The notes under the pieces were generated by a model, which was not told the origin of the DNA, did no database searches, and saw only the letters and a program-made list of their open reading frames with translations. Shown one piece after another: positions 11,571-22,107 of a stretch of 38,917 nt of DNA (its first letter is position 1; every line of letters begins with the position of its first letter). The stretch spans positions 1 to 38,917 of the forward strand of contig JAPEVF010000425.1 of the NCBI GenBank assembly GCA_029747585.1, in the 5' to 3' direction. Made by a program: the position numbers and the translations under genes. Origin of the DNA: Pleurotus djamor (taxonomy: Eukaryota; Basidiomycota; Agaricomycetes; Agaricales; Pleurotaceae).

Positions 11571-11578
11571 CTTATATA
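11571..11578 (-). promoter_or_regulatory. TATA box of the epoxide hydrolase gene
   Basis: TATATAAG on the minus strand is 40-47 nt before the ATG at 11531 and therefore argues against the in-frame ATG at 11591. Confidence 0.6.
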
Positions 11579-12255
11579 TCGTGTAATGCACTGAGCGCCG
11601 CTCGCTGACTCCCTGGTAGTCTGTCAGTGTACCTAAGGGCTGTCCTGGTGCTCAGAAAGAGTACTGAGGTACACGGTTTGAACAGTGGGAGAAGGAGAGA
11701 CGGCGACAACGGCATCGCTGGTGTATGTCGTGATGGATCCGCCTGAGGACTGTGGAGAGTCCCTGCAGGTTCATTGATGATTTCGAAGATCTTCTCTTTT
11801 CTTTTTGTTTCGCACAGCGCTTGAGTAAATATAGCCTGGTCAGTTTTGCACGCGAATGTTCGCTATAATGGTGATGGAAGTGTGATTCTGCAAGCAAAAC
11901 TCCAGTGAACACCGTGAATGTAAACACCAAAAATTATCGCACCTACCCGAGCGCCAATGCAGAATACGCATGGTTTTCTACTGGTCATGGTGTGAGCTCA
12001 AGTTGGATGATGGATGTTGGACCGTTGGTCCGCGCTCACGGCGACCCTGAGTTTTGTGGCGCGATCATTCGCCACGTTTTCGTCACTAGGCCGTTTCGCC
12101 GCCGCGTGCACAGAACCATGTTGGGCCGCCGGTCTTTGCTGACAAGCTTAGAAGTTATGAAACATATGTCCGTTTTACAGAGAAACGAAGGTGGTAGGAC
12201 CTACTAAGGCCATCATCCGCTGTCGTCTGCGTCTGTAGGCAGTTTTGCCAGGTAA
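11579..12255. other. Intergenic, no gene seen
   Basis: Reading frames here are short on both strands and none has a recognisable motif or convincing codon pattern. Confidence 0.4.
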
Positions 12256-14063
12256 TCAGAAAACACTTTCTCCGGCTAGAAAACAGATTTCACGATGAGT
12301 GTCGCCGTCGTCTATAGACGAAATAAGACCTACGTCTATCTTACGTTCCTCGGGAACGCAGAGAAACTTGATAGAAAGCTCAATGCCGAGGTCCTTCTTC
12401 GCGGCGGTTACAGCAGTAGAGCTGGCTCGAGCGTTGACCAGCTTGATGCCATGGGCTTCATTTGGAACAACAAATATAAAGGTCCACGCACGTCCACCGC
12501 CACCGCCACCTCCCTGCGAGCCCACAACAAGCTGACGCATTCGTCGAATGCCTTGAGGTTTAATAGAATGTTCCCTAGACACAGTGAGCTGGAATAAGAT
12601 GACCTCGTGGGGCGTGATGGTAGCAGCATCAATCGTCGGGAAGCCCGGCACTACCGGCACAAAGTACGATGTGGCTGGGTCTAAAGGGGGGTCCGCGTAG
12701 TCCGTGAGCGAGAGTGTATATCCGGGCTTGATATCCTGCAAGTCCCCGGGGATGGTGACACGGGCATGGGAAGATCCAGATTCATAGCCAATGAGTTGAC
12801 CTAAGCGAATGCGATCGAGGATGATGCCTTCAAAGGCATAACCGTAAACTGTTGAATTCCTGGAGACGGCATTTAGGAGACCGTCGTCACGCCGCACGAG
12901 TTTCTCCCTCAAAGCCTGCCTAAGGATACGGAATTGCCAATCTGTAACGATCTTGTGCGATGGTTCAAACAGTTTTTGAAGGCGTGGTTGAGAAGGGTCG
13001 TAAGGAAACNTCTCTTCGGGCGGTTCCATAAAGAAGAAACTATGAAATCGTTCGCGTTGGTCGTCGTCTGCTATATGGTTCCCAGACAACGCTTGATCNA
13101 NTCCCANCGGATCTTTGGCCATAATAGCTGCGATTTGGGAGTATTGGCGTTCNATTAGCTTGAGGGAATCTCCAGNCATNAGCTGGCGTATAGAGGGCCC
13201 AACNANAGGNAGTAATTNGAGGTCAAGTTTGTCAGTCAGNTTGGCGGTGANAAGACTGGCTTCACGTTAGCAAATTNTGGACTGGGTGTGACACTGATAC
13301 NCACGCGATACGGGNGAGATCCTGCCAAGTGGGCAGATTGANATGAAAGAAGAGTACCAATCTATCCTTGCTCGTCCCTTTCCAACGCGATACTTGAGGC
13401 GTGGTTACGAAGGCNGCACAGAGAGGGGTATCCAGTGAGTACGGCGTCGAAGGNGAACTNTCGTCAGCGTCGAAAAGGANAAATGGTCGCGGCGANGCAC
13501 TCGACAGANATGTCAGATNGCTTGCATCTATGATTCTAGGTCCATTCTCTACATAACTTTGGTTAAAGAGNGCGAAGCATTGAACAATAAAAGGGATCGA
13601 AACAGACCCATGTCAAGATAGAACATAGGTTTCCCTGGGGACATTGAGGCAAGGATAANAGGGATTTTCTCATGGCANGCGCGAGCTGCTGCATAGTAGA
13701 TGAACATGGTTTTCCCTAACGATATATAGTAAGTACAAGCANGGACAGAACATGATGGTAANCTTTACCGGTGCCAGGGTGTCCCACAAAGAAGAGGCGN
13801 GAGTCAAGACGAGATTTNCGGTTGTGCATGAACATCAAGGCATTCCACATTGANTCATACTCGTCGAGTACGACGATGGGTGAGTCGCGGGGAGTAACGA
13901 GACCAAGATTTGGATGAAGGATGAAGAACGGTTTGCCTTGTGCATCCGATTTTTCTTCAAGCCATTNGANTTTGGATGAGTTCTCCCATAAGACATGAAG
14001 ATCGGGTTTTCCACGAAGCCACTGAACGACAAGGGACATGGTCATGGATTCAGGGGTGGACAT
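12256..14063 (-). CDS. P-loop NTPase-like protein, Crinkler/RHS-like mushroom family (multi-exon, N-containing)
   Basis: The N-terminus (MSTPESMTMSLVVQW) leads to LFFVGHPGTGKT, a Walker A motif at about residues 93-100 built across the first intron (exon 1 14063-13769; exon 2 from 13715). A later exon carries FDADXSSPSTPYSL and WKGTSKDRLVLFF. The last exon (13255-12256) holds FEPSHKIVTDWQFRILR, a YGYAFEGIILDR segment and a C-terminal domain with ILFQLTVSREHSIKPQGIRRM and WTFIFVVP. This order (header, P-loop, C-terminal domain with ILFQ-T...H.IK) is what I recall from an expanded mushroom family related to Crinkler-RHS proteins, where the C-terminal part is thought to be nuclease-like. Function here is unproven. 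Several dozen Ns and two introns that I cannot place (around 13550-13715 and 13256-13301) leave the middle uncertain. An upstream extension to 14171 would need a GTG start. Confidence 0.6.
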
Positions 14064-14582
14064 CGTCGGACGAGGTAGAGCGCTGTGACGCGGCGCTACT
14101 CGAAGAGAGGGGCGGTGCGGCACACGAGATAGAGGGGGAAGAAGGAGGCCTGCGATGACTGGTGTAAACACTGGTATTTGAGGGCACTTGTTCTTCTACG
14201 GTACAAGATGGGGGTTTATANNGNGTNNNNANNNTNGGNATNNATATATNNGGAAGGTGGTTGAAGTCCATCGGGTTGNTNNACGTACGAAAGGGAAGAG
14301 ATCAAGTATCAAGAAAGGAGGCGAATAGGGTGGCGTTGGTAAGGGGAAAGTCCGAACCGCTACATACGCCCTCCTGCAGTTGTCCTGGAGAACTGCATTC
14401 TTATAAACAAAGGTGAGAAACGAAAGGAAGGTCATGAGAAGTCCTGACGGTCAGGGGAGGAATAGTGCTTAGAACATGTCTANAGTCCGTTCAANGTGAC
14501 ATTTGGCGACGAGGCATGCGTGTGGATGAGGGTGAACAACGAGCGGCGACACGGGGTGGTTGAGTACCCAGGATGGCGTACT
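14064..14582. other. N-containing upstream region
   Basis: This is the 5' side of the P-loop gene. It has a cluster of N bases at 14221-14281 inside an AT-rich segment and a possible minus-strand TATA (TATAAAC, about 14215-14221). No gene is supported. Confidence 0.4.
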
Positions 14583-15448
14583 CTAGAGGCCCAGGTTAGG
14601 GCCAGTGATGCTGACGCGACCGTTGATGTCTATAGTGGTGAACTTGGTGAGAGGGTTGGGCTCGAGGTTGTAGATCCCTGCGAAATCTCTGTATCCACAG
14701 GGAAAGGGATCTTCAGGGCGAACAAAGCCGGCACGAAGACGCTTGTCGAAGCGTATGAATGATGAAATCTGCTTGATGGTGATATTGGTGGATTGTTTGG
14801 TGATGGGGTGGGTCATACAATAGGTTGAACCCGTGGAGGAGGAGAGGGGACCTGTTCTGGAAGGAACAGGGCGAGAAAGCATGGTCGGTCTTGCGAACGT
14901 TGTGCCCGCATGCTGAGGGCTGAATCGACGCAAATCAAGGTCGTTTCGAGATTGGTGTGTGTGTAAGTGGTGACTTTGAGTACAGATGCCATCGAAACGT
15001 TGACGCTTAACGCAACGCTGCTGACGGAAAGCAGAAAAACTATTGGTTCGAGGGGGGCTATGGTCCCCCAGGCCTGGATGCTGTTTTTGGGCAGGAGAAC
15101 GATGTTGTGGAGCCGAGATTCGACGGCGGTGACGAGGAGAAGAGTGGTGATCTTTAAGATGTGACCGGGAAGAGGAAATATGATGAAGACGTGAAGCGTC
15201 GAAAGAAGGGTGGATTGACCGGACTTTCTGATTGTTGCGGTATATGACTGAGGCCATAGATTCTCTTGACGATGTGGTTGAGCGGGGAGATCCAGGCGCG
15301 TGTTCTTCCACCAAACTACCTCCTTGTGTGGGTCCCGAGAGGTGTTGGTTCTTCTAACTTCGTCGCGCCCTCCAGCTCTGATATGGTAGTGGCCATAGCC
15401 ACTTTCCTTTGAGATGAGGTGTTTCTTCAGGTGTGCTTTGGACGACAA
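14583..15448 (-). other. Overlapping open frames of unknown nature
   Basis: Two minus-strand frames are open here (15314-14583 and 15448-14813). The end of the first (GFVRPEDPFPCGYRDFAGIY, then a Thr/Ile-rich segment ending in GPNLGL and a stop at 14583) uses the C-ending codons seen in real genes of this window, so a C-terminal exon may be genuine. The upstream half is His/Ser/Arg-rich and looks random. The second frame may belong to the tail of the gag-like region. No family is recognised. Confidence 0.25.
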
Positions 15449-16238
15449 AGACTCATTGGTGAGTTCGTCGTGTGCGTTGGTGCGAAGGGAGGAGTTGATG
15501 CGTCCAAATTAGGAAGGGGTTTCTGATCGAAGTCTCGATCACCATGTGGTATGTTTCCTGTTGTCATGATTTTCGCGTTTTGACGGTGTCGTTCCTGTTT
15601 CTCCATGCTCCCGCCTTCCTTTCGTTGGCGTACGGACTCGCGAACGAAATCCTCAAGTCTCCCTGGACTCTCAGTCTCTTTCATACCCCTCTTTTCGTGG
15701 CTAGAACGTGTTGATTGAACTTGCGCATCGACCATTCGCATGAAATCTCCAGCGCTTTCGAGGGGGTCATTCAGGTTTTGGAGAACGGAGGGTTTTTCAA
15801 GCTGGCGCGTGTACCAGCCAATGATACTGAAGGATTCTGTAAGTTTTCTGATCCCAGAAAACATAACCTATCCTCAGCGCGATCACAGATACTGTATGAT
15901 TGTCTATCCCGGTCCCACTGTACACGGAACCGGGGCTCTTTGCTTTTCAGGGCGAAACTTTTTTCACGTAGATGGTCAGCATGAATTTCCAACCTTGAAC
16001 TCAAAATCTCGCAGGCTTCCTCAGCGAGCTGGTGCCTCAGACAATCAAGGTTATCCAAGCTGCCATTCCCAGATATGCCATCCGGTCCCTCAAAATCCGA
16101 GCCGCACCTTTCGTCGTCACTAGTCTTATCTGAGACCGGCAAGTTGTACACCATCATTCCCAAAGAAATGGTGTGAACTGAAGGTCGGTTCCTTCCAAAC
16201 TCAAGCCAATCATCGGCCGAGTCGACAGGTTCAGTGCC

Positions 16239-17470
16239 ATGACCAACACTCCTTGGCATGGCGCGAGGTACGATGGGTCTCTTGACCTGGTTGACAGGGC
16301 ACTGACGCGACGTATGTCCCCGTTCTCGACAGGTAAAGCAGCGACCTTGGCTACGAAGACGCGCAATGACATCGTTTGTCACGAAAACCCGCATTTCCCC
16401 AGGTCCACAAGACGGCGGACTTCAGTTGATTGGCTCGGTTCCCGAGTCCCTCGAGCTCTCGTCGTCGTCTGGTACGTTGTCTGGTTGTTCGTCTAGTTGT
16501 TGATTCTCAGACCCGGACGAATCTGATTCTGATGCCTCAGTATCCGAGTCCAATTCAAATTCCTCAGAAGACTTTTGTCCTTCAAAACAGGCGGGGATTC
16601 CCGAGCCGACGTGCCTTTGCTTTCCACATCAACCGACTGGGCCATCTCGATCCTCACTGGCACCGCCGATTCTACAACATCCTGCCAAGTCGACGACTCG
16701 GGACTCAATTTTTCGCGCCATAAATGCTGCTGGATAGTGGGACGTAACCCAAACCACAGTTTGACAACCTGCTCGTGCCCGTTGGCTGCCCCGATGATGG
16801 TGAACAACTTGGTGAGCTCTGAGATGTATTCCTGGACTTGTTTATCATTCTGATACAGCTTGCGCAATTTCTTTCGCATTTTCGTGATAAAATCAACAGA
16901 GAAACAGAAGTTGAATAGTCCTGTGAAGAATTCGTCGACATCCCATTGGTGTGCATTAAATGCTACCTGCCGCACATAGAAAGTGTAAGCTTTTCCTTGG
17001 AGATATCGGAACAGTTTGGTGGTGCGATCGCGGCGACCAATCTTCCCTTCTCCTATCCAANTTTTTTGCTTCGTTCATGAAACGGAAGAACAGTTGGCTG
17101 TCTGCGACACCGTCATAGGGTTCCGGTGGTATCGGTTTTATAATACAAGCTCGACGCTTCTTACGATGCTACTTGCGACTGGATTGACGCCGCCGCTGAC
17201 TAGGCTAGGTACTGTTCTTTCCCTGGTAGTTTCGTGACCACGGCTAATTGTCTGAAATGTAGACGCAGGTCTTGCGACCACTCGGAGTGGTTCTTCGATA
17301 GCAGTTCCATCACCAGGGCTGCGGTACTGTGCGAGTTCTACATTGAGCCTTCGGATCTCCTCTCGAAGCTCGTACTGAATCCCCAGGCCTTCATTAGTTC
17401 TGAGGGATGTCCCTTCTGCTGGAACATCACGAAGGGCTCCCCGACGACTGGGATCAACACCCTTACTCAT
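16239..17470 (-). pseudogene. gag polyprotein remnant with CCHC zinc knuckle
   Basis: Reading from 17470: a leader MSKGVDPSRRGALRDVPAEG with a coiled-coil (IQYELREEIRRLNVELAQY), then a segment IKPIPPEPYDG typical of mushroom gag proteins, RTTKLFRYLQGKAYTFYVRQ, and the gag helices (FFTGLFNFCFSVDF, KQVQEYISELTKLFTIIGA, KLWFGLRPTIQQHLWREKL). An acidic Ser/Asp/Glu tail and the zinc knuckle CFTCRERGHTSRQC at 16340-16299 (C-x2-C-x4-H-x4-C) follow. The reading frame changes at about 17145, at the N at 17061 and at about 16583, and stops occur before the knuckle, so the gene is broken as given. The frame below 16239 continues open without a recognised domain. It presumably encoded the capsid of an LTR element. 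Confidence 0.65.
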
Positions 17471-17613
17471 GGAGGGACCATATGCCTTGCGAGAGGCTCA
17501 TTGGTCCGAGTCTTCTCTCGTGCTGCCCGTTTACGGCTTTTGTTTTTCTCACTTTTTTCGTAAACTTTCTGTAATCTCTGTAAGGGCAACTCCGAGAGGG
17601 GCTCAGGGGAACT

Positions 17614-17728
17614 CCTAGGTGGAGGGAATCCGAAGTATATTAGTAATAGCTAGGAATAGCTAAGTACCTACTCACCTAGGTGGAGGGAATCCGAAGAGAA
17701 AAGGCTAAGGATTCCCACCCACCTAGGG
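17614..17728. repeat. 22-bp direct repeat plus inverted partial copy
   Basis: CCTAGGTGGAGGGAATCCGAAG occurs at 17614-17635 and again at 17675-17696. A partial copy in the opposite orientation (GGATTCCCACCCACCTAGGG) lies at 17709-17728. They sit between gag and the TATA-like motif, in the transcribed leader of the element if the TATA is used. Confidence 0.75.
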
Positions 17729-17733
17729 CGGCT

Positions 17734-17740
17734 CTATATA
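17734..17740 (-). promoter_or_regulatory. TATA-like box upstream of gag
   Basis: TATATAG on the minus strand lies about 265 nt before the gag start at 17470, a spacing compatible with an LTR promoter followed by R-U5 and leader. Confidence 0.35.
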
Positions 17741-17794
17741 CGAACTATGGACAGTACCTAATAATTATAAGTAAGATGTAAAGTAACATGTGTT

Positions 17795-17861
17795 CTACAG
17801 CAATGCTGTAGAGCGCACAATAGCACCGAATCCCGAGTGAACGGCGTTCGTACGGGATTCG
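17795..17861. repeat. Two adjacent stem-loops in the LTR-like region
   Basis: CTACAGCAATGCTGTAG (17795-17811) is palindromic except for the centre. Directly after it, CGAATCCCG (17827-17835) pairs with CGGGATTCG (17853-17861), enclosing a second pair GAAC/GTTC around GGC. Together they give a long two-part hairpin. Confidence 0.7.
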
Positions 17862-17871
17862 ACTTGTAACG

Positions 17872-17955
17872 AACGAAAGAAGAAAAGGAAAGTGAGAGAG
17901 AGAGAAGAGAGAAGAGAGTGAAGAGAGAATGGGAGAGAAGTAGAGAAGATGAGTG
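17872..17955. repeat. Purine-rich GA low-complexity tract
   Basis: GA/GAA-rich simple sequence follows the stem-loops. Read on the minus strand it is a pyrimidine tract upstream of the retroelement promoter. Confidence 0.7.
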
Positions 17956-18726
17956 AGGATGGTGATGACTTTGACGGAAGATAGGCCCAGTATTTATAGG
18001 AAAAGGGCAAGGTGAGTGGAATGGTGCGTTTCCGAGCAAACGGGATTCTAGAGGCTTCAGAAAATTTTGTGGAAGGGTGAGACATCGGCTAAGACTTAAG
18101 CGAAGGGTCCTAGCGCCGAGGACCCACAGCCTAGACAGCCAAGTGCCCGGTTGAAACGAAAGAACGAGATGAATAGTACGAGGAGGAGAGGGTTGCAATG
18201 TATTAATCCCCGTTGTCCCTGCTTGAGTTGTGCTGGCAATCGTCGACTGGTCCACGTCTCAGGTGTACTACGAGCGCCTATTTGTGCACCAGCTCTATGT
18301 GCTGGACGCTGTGGAAGGCGTTTTTGACGAGGAACGAGGAGGAGAAGGAGGGATAGGAGCGAGAAAAGGAGATGTCCGACTTGGACAAAAGTTCTCCCCG
18401 CAACCGGAATTTTCAGTTTGACTCTCTCTTCTCGTGTCTCAAGTACACATATACATCTACTCAGTAGCTCAGTACTACAGATTGCGATGGAACTGACGAT
18501 GGGGAGGTGGTTGCGAATATCTGGTGAACCCTGAGTATCCGACCCCTGAGGGACTTGGGCGGCGCTTCTACATCGGACTTTGAAACACATCCCTTTCCTC
18601 TCCACCACCACCATCGTTCCGCCGCCTCCGCCTTCCCTGTCCACCGCGCTACGATAACGCAGACTTGGTTTATTCTGGGATATACTTGGCTGAGCTTGGT
18701 GCTTTTCTCCGACTTCCCTTTTCTTC

Positions 18727-20113
18727 GTGAGTTATTTTTTTTCTTCTCTCACGGAACCGACTTTTCTAATCCTCGTTTTTACTTAGATTCCTCCTTGAAC
18801 CCTCCCATCCTCTTCCCTGCTCTTTACTTCGACTCTCGTGCATGTCTGACGTGGCCCGACATGTCTTTCGGAGGGTGCCGACCCGCAACAGACGCCATGG
18901 ACTCGACCTTTCGTATTGGTCGTTCGAGTCGCGGTGAAGCTTCTAGAAGGATTCCTGACGCTTCTAACTGGTAAGAACATCATTTATTTTACTTTTACTC
19001 TTGCTGATCAACGTTGTATATATAGAAATGCTCCATTTCATCGGTACCCGCGTCGCCTGCTCTCCGCCCACCCGATTCCCGGAATGAAGTCTATCAAGAC
19101 AGAAAACTTCGAATTTACTCGAAAAAACAGTGCCTCCAGCCCGTTCCAATGACCCCTCGCAACTCGCAAACTCGCCGCTTTCGTACCTGCCACGTCACGA
19201 CACGAAGGTGAGCATGGTGCCTTTTAATCCATTTTCCTCGCTGATGAACGATATCTATACAGAAATTCTCCATTTTATTGGCATCTCCTTCGCTTCAAGT
19301 CACGAGCTCGATGTCTTCGTTGGAACAAGGTACGTCGTGTTTTTCTCTCGCTTATTGACGATATATATACAGATCGGCTCCATTTTATCGCCCCCATGGA
19401 TTTCTACGCGCCGTTTTCCCCCTTCCTTTCGACTCGACACCTGTGGACTCGGCGGCTTCGTTTCTCCGGTTTCTCCTGCCTCGAAACAACGATGACTATA
19501 CAATTCGACTCCATTTTATCGGCCCTACAAGACCGGAAGTAGAACGAGCGGAAACGAGCACTTTGGGCGCTCTCCGTTACCCTCCGCCTTCATTTTCGAA
19601 GAATTTCCGTTTTGAAGCACCTCAAACGATCTCTTCGCTACGCAAAACGATGCTTGGAGCTTTTTTCTCACAGGTACACCATGGTATGTCGTGGCTATTC
19701 TCGTACATTGATAAATTGACCCGTTTTTTATTCTCAGTGACTCGGGAGTCACCTCGAAAACGACAGGACCACCCCATTTCTTTCCTCGATCTCGCCGCCC
19801 CTCAAGATACCATCTTCGGGTGTGTTTCATGCAAACGACGGACCCGGAATTATTGTAGGGTCGGCGGTTTTGGATTGGTCGGAGGGCGGACTCGACGCTT
19901 TTGTAGGGGTGAGTTTGTCTTCTCTCTCGCGCTGACTAGTCGTTCGGCTCGTGTTCCTTCCTCCTGACCTCCCGACTCAAATTTCCTCGCAGTTAAGAAG
20001 CTCGTTGGGTGGAACGGCGAGCAGTAGAATAGGCGCTCGTCGAATAGAACCCGAAATTTGTGTTTGCGAAACTCATAGATATATGTACAGTTGTATTGTA
20101 GACTTGGAATAAA
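18727..20113 (+). other. Putative spliced transcript of unknown type
   Basis: Several segments look like introns: 18727-18786 (GTGAGT...TTCTAATCC...CTTAG), 18971-19024 (GTAAGA...TATAG), 19208-19262 (GTGAGC...ATACAG), 19330-19372 (GTACGT...ATACAG), with further candidates near 19674-19738 and 19911-19993. A polyadenylation signal AATAAA is at 20108-20113. The exon 18787-18970 is open in one frame, but no frame stays open across the next junctions, so this may be a non-coding RNA or a decayed gene. No protein family is recognised. TATATAAGG at about 20302-20310 lies just downstream and may serve another transcript. Confidence 0.3.
18971..19530 (+). repeat. Degenerate tandem repeat of about 110-131 bp with intron-like part
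   Basis: A core of the type CTGATNAACG...TATACAG...CTCCATTTTATCGG recurs. The CTCCATTT element is found at 19031, 19268, 19378 and 19509, giving spacings of 237 (about two units), 110 and 131. In three units the core ends in AG and is preceded 40-55 nt earlier by a GT donor, so each unit looks like an intron plus exon start. The fourth has lost the AG. Confidence 0.55.
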
Positions 20114-20601
20114 GACTTTGTTTTTTCATAAAAATGGGCTTATTTCGAGTGAGCAGGGTGAATGGAGCGGTTTATTTGTGCAGGGACTACCTCGTTTTTA
20201 CGATCGAGGGGTACGGAAAAAAGTGTATGCGACGGAGGCGAAGAAGACATGGGCAGAGGGGAGAAAATTTACCTGTGGTCTTGGGTCTGACGTGGCGAGG
20301 TGTATATAAGGAGGGAGGTTGGGTGCCGCCTTCCAGTACCCATTCCCTCCCCTCCCTTCGTTATGCTGTTGTTGTGCTTCGCCATCATGTACTCTTACTC
20401 TCGCCATCATGTCTTCTTTACTCGTAGTCTACCTGCATGTACTTAGATAGTTTCACGGAGAGGCCGGCATGCTGCTGGTCTCTCCTGTAATGAAAAGGGG
20501 ACAGGCGCTACGCACCTATCAGAATCCCTTGAATTTCGTTTTCACAAAAACACAGCACAACTCACGCACCCAAGTGGGAAGTAAATCCGTGCGAATAAAC
20601 C

Positions 20602-20958
20602 TCAGGGGTCGCCCGCCAATGAACAATCCATAATGCACATGACAAGAGCTCCACTCAAAAATAGAGCGATACCATGCCTGAAGATTTTGGAGATTTTTGA
20701 ACGGCGTACGTCTTTCAAGTCGACTGCCATGCTGAAAGCCAAGTGGAGGCATAAATACTCCAGAGAGTCGCACAAAGGTGCGAGCGTCGAGAGGGTGAAG
20801 AGGCCGATGGATGGTTCCGAATTGGGCAAGACCTTGTAACATCGACCCAAGTCTAAATGATGAAGAGAGGGTAGGGCCGTTACTAGAGTGATGAGCTCGG
20901 CCTCGCTCGGTTCCAACATCAGGAAAACCGGAAATTCTGTTGAATGTCTGTGGGTCAA
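20602..20958 (-). pseudogene. Fragment resembling the LRR part of an F-box protein
   Basis: The frame reads AELITLVTALPSLHHLDLGR, then LFTLSTLAPLCDSLEYLCLHL, the Leu-spaced pattern seen in C-terminal parts of mushroom F-box proteins. After VDLKDVRRSKISKI the sequence loses this pattern, and no F-box or upstream exon is seen. It is probably a truncated relic, but it could be an unrelated short gene. Confidence 0.3.
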
Positions 20959-22107
20959 CCTGTTATCTGTCCAGGTCTGTCCAGGTCACATCGCAGCTGT
21001 AAGCTTGCTGTGACTACTGCTAGTAGCCTAGATGATCTGTCAGACACCTGTTCCTGCTTCTTTCGTTACTAAGTACAATTGTGTGCTGCAAGAGGTGGTA
21101 TCAAGGCGTTGAGAATGACGAGTAGTTGCCTCAACTGGTCACTTCGCTACCTATTGTAGACGGTCAGCTACCTTGTTCAGTTCAGTGCCACCCCTCCGGC
21201 CCATTTATCTGCCACAGGCTCAGTCGAATGTATTCTGTCCAGCCCCAGCTCCTTCCAATCAGAAAGGGAGAAGAAACGCTTTAGCTCATACTTTGGTAAC
21301 GATTTCGATATTTCAACGCTGTCTTTGGCTGAGAAAACAGTGCGGTGAGTTGGGCGGCGCATTCTCTCAACAGATAATCATCTGGCGCCTCCAGCAATTT
21401 TACAACATTTCGCCCAAGCCACCCATTGCTACGCCAAAACTTGCCGAAATAGTATTGCCAGGCGAGGGAGAGCTAGTGGGGAACCGTTCGTTGCATTCAT
21501 GAGGCGAAGGCCAGGCATGTACACTTAGTGAATGAGTGGATATCGTGAACGGGAAACCACTCACCACTCGCGATATCGCAGAGAATGAGTGGCGCGTTCA
21601 CGATACGTTGCGACTCATTTCGTTGGGGATAGTTTATTTTCCCCCTATAAGAGTGCACGTGATGCAGAACACCTTTCCGAATTCTTGCAAGTTACTTTTA
21701 CCCCTAGTCCTTCCCCTTTCACTTCTCCTTGCCCTAAATTCTTGTCCAAGACAAATTTGCGAACAATTTTGACAAGCTTGAAATGTTTCCAGGGTCGGTT
21801 TTGTCAGGGATCCTACAAGACCCTTGTATCTGCCGATCTGGCAGGGTCATCTTCCAAAGCAAGACGGAAAGGCATGGCCAGAATAGCCCCAGTTGCCAGT
21901 GGTTGATACGGCATCACCGTTGCCCCTCAAAAATATGTTAGATGGGTAGGTTTTCAGTCGGTCTTGAGCGCTTATTAAGGAATACGCAGCCACAAATGTG
22001 ACGCGGTGGTGTGATGGACGCGTGTTGACAAAACCTGGAGTCAGAGTTTAGACTGTGCGCGAGAATGGCTGACTCAAAATCCATGGAACAATTCCCAAGT
22101 CCAAACG
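20959..22107. other. Intergenic with one nested palindrome
   Basis: Apart from the palindrome at 21531-21619 and a TATAAG at about 21646-21651, no gene is supported. Reading frames of up to about 109 codons lack recognisable features. Confidence 0.4.
21531..21619. repeat. Nested 89-bp palindrome
   Basis: Arms pair in four layers: AATGAGT (21531-21537) with ACTCATT (21613-21619), TATCGTGAACG (21541-21551) with CGTTCACGATA (21595-21605), CCACTCA (21557-21563) with TGAGTGG (21586-21592), and a central perfect palindrome GCGATATCGC (21570-21579). The flanks of each layer are mismatched. Confidence 0.85.

Larger units (their letters stand above)
15427..17860 (-). mobile_element. Remnant of an LTR retroelement (gag and leader only)
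   Basis: The segment contains a decayed gag gene, a CCHC zinc knuckle and, upstream of gag, a promoter-like leader with TATATAG and two stem-loops. I found no reverse transcriptase, RNase H or integrase motif between gag and 14500, and no matching second LTR, so the element is incomplete or gag-only. The right limit is set at the end of the stem-loops and could extend to about 18640. The left limit is arbitrary. Confidence 0.55.

Noticed and set aside
11223..11591. Upstream ATG at 11591 as start of the epoxide hydrolase
   Set aside because: A good TATA box lies between it and the ATG at 11531, so the transcript probably starts after 11570.
14496..14762. Plus-strand frame of 88 codons
   Set aside because: It is the antisense of the better-looking minus-strand C-terminal frame ending at 14583 and contains ambiguous bases upstream.
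17820..17870. tRNA T-arm-like motif (GTCGAATCCCG on the minus strand)
   Set aside because: No acceptor stem, anticodon arm or CCA-side pairing can be built; the match is part of the hairpin.
18096..18644. Minus-strand frame of 182 codons with Leu-rich segment
   Set aside because: Low-complexity composition, position in the LTR-like region and lack of any motif make it a chance frame.
19031..19530. CRISPR array in the repeated 19-kb region
   Set aside because: Repeats are degenerate, irregularly spaced and intron-like, and the genome is fungal.
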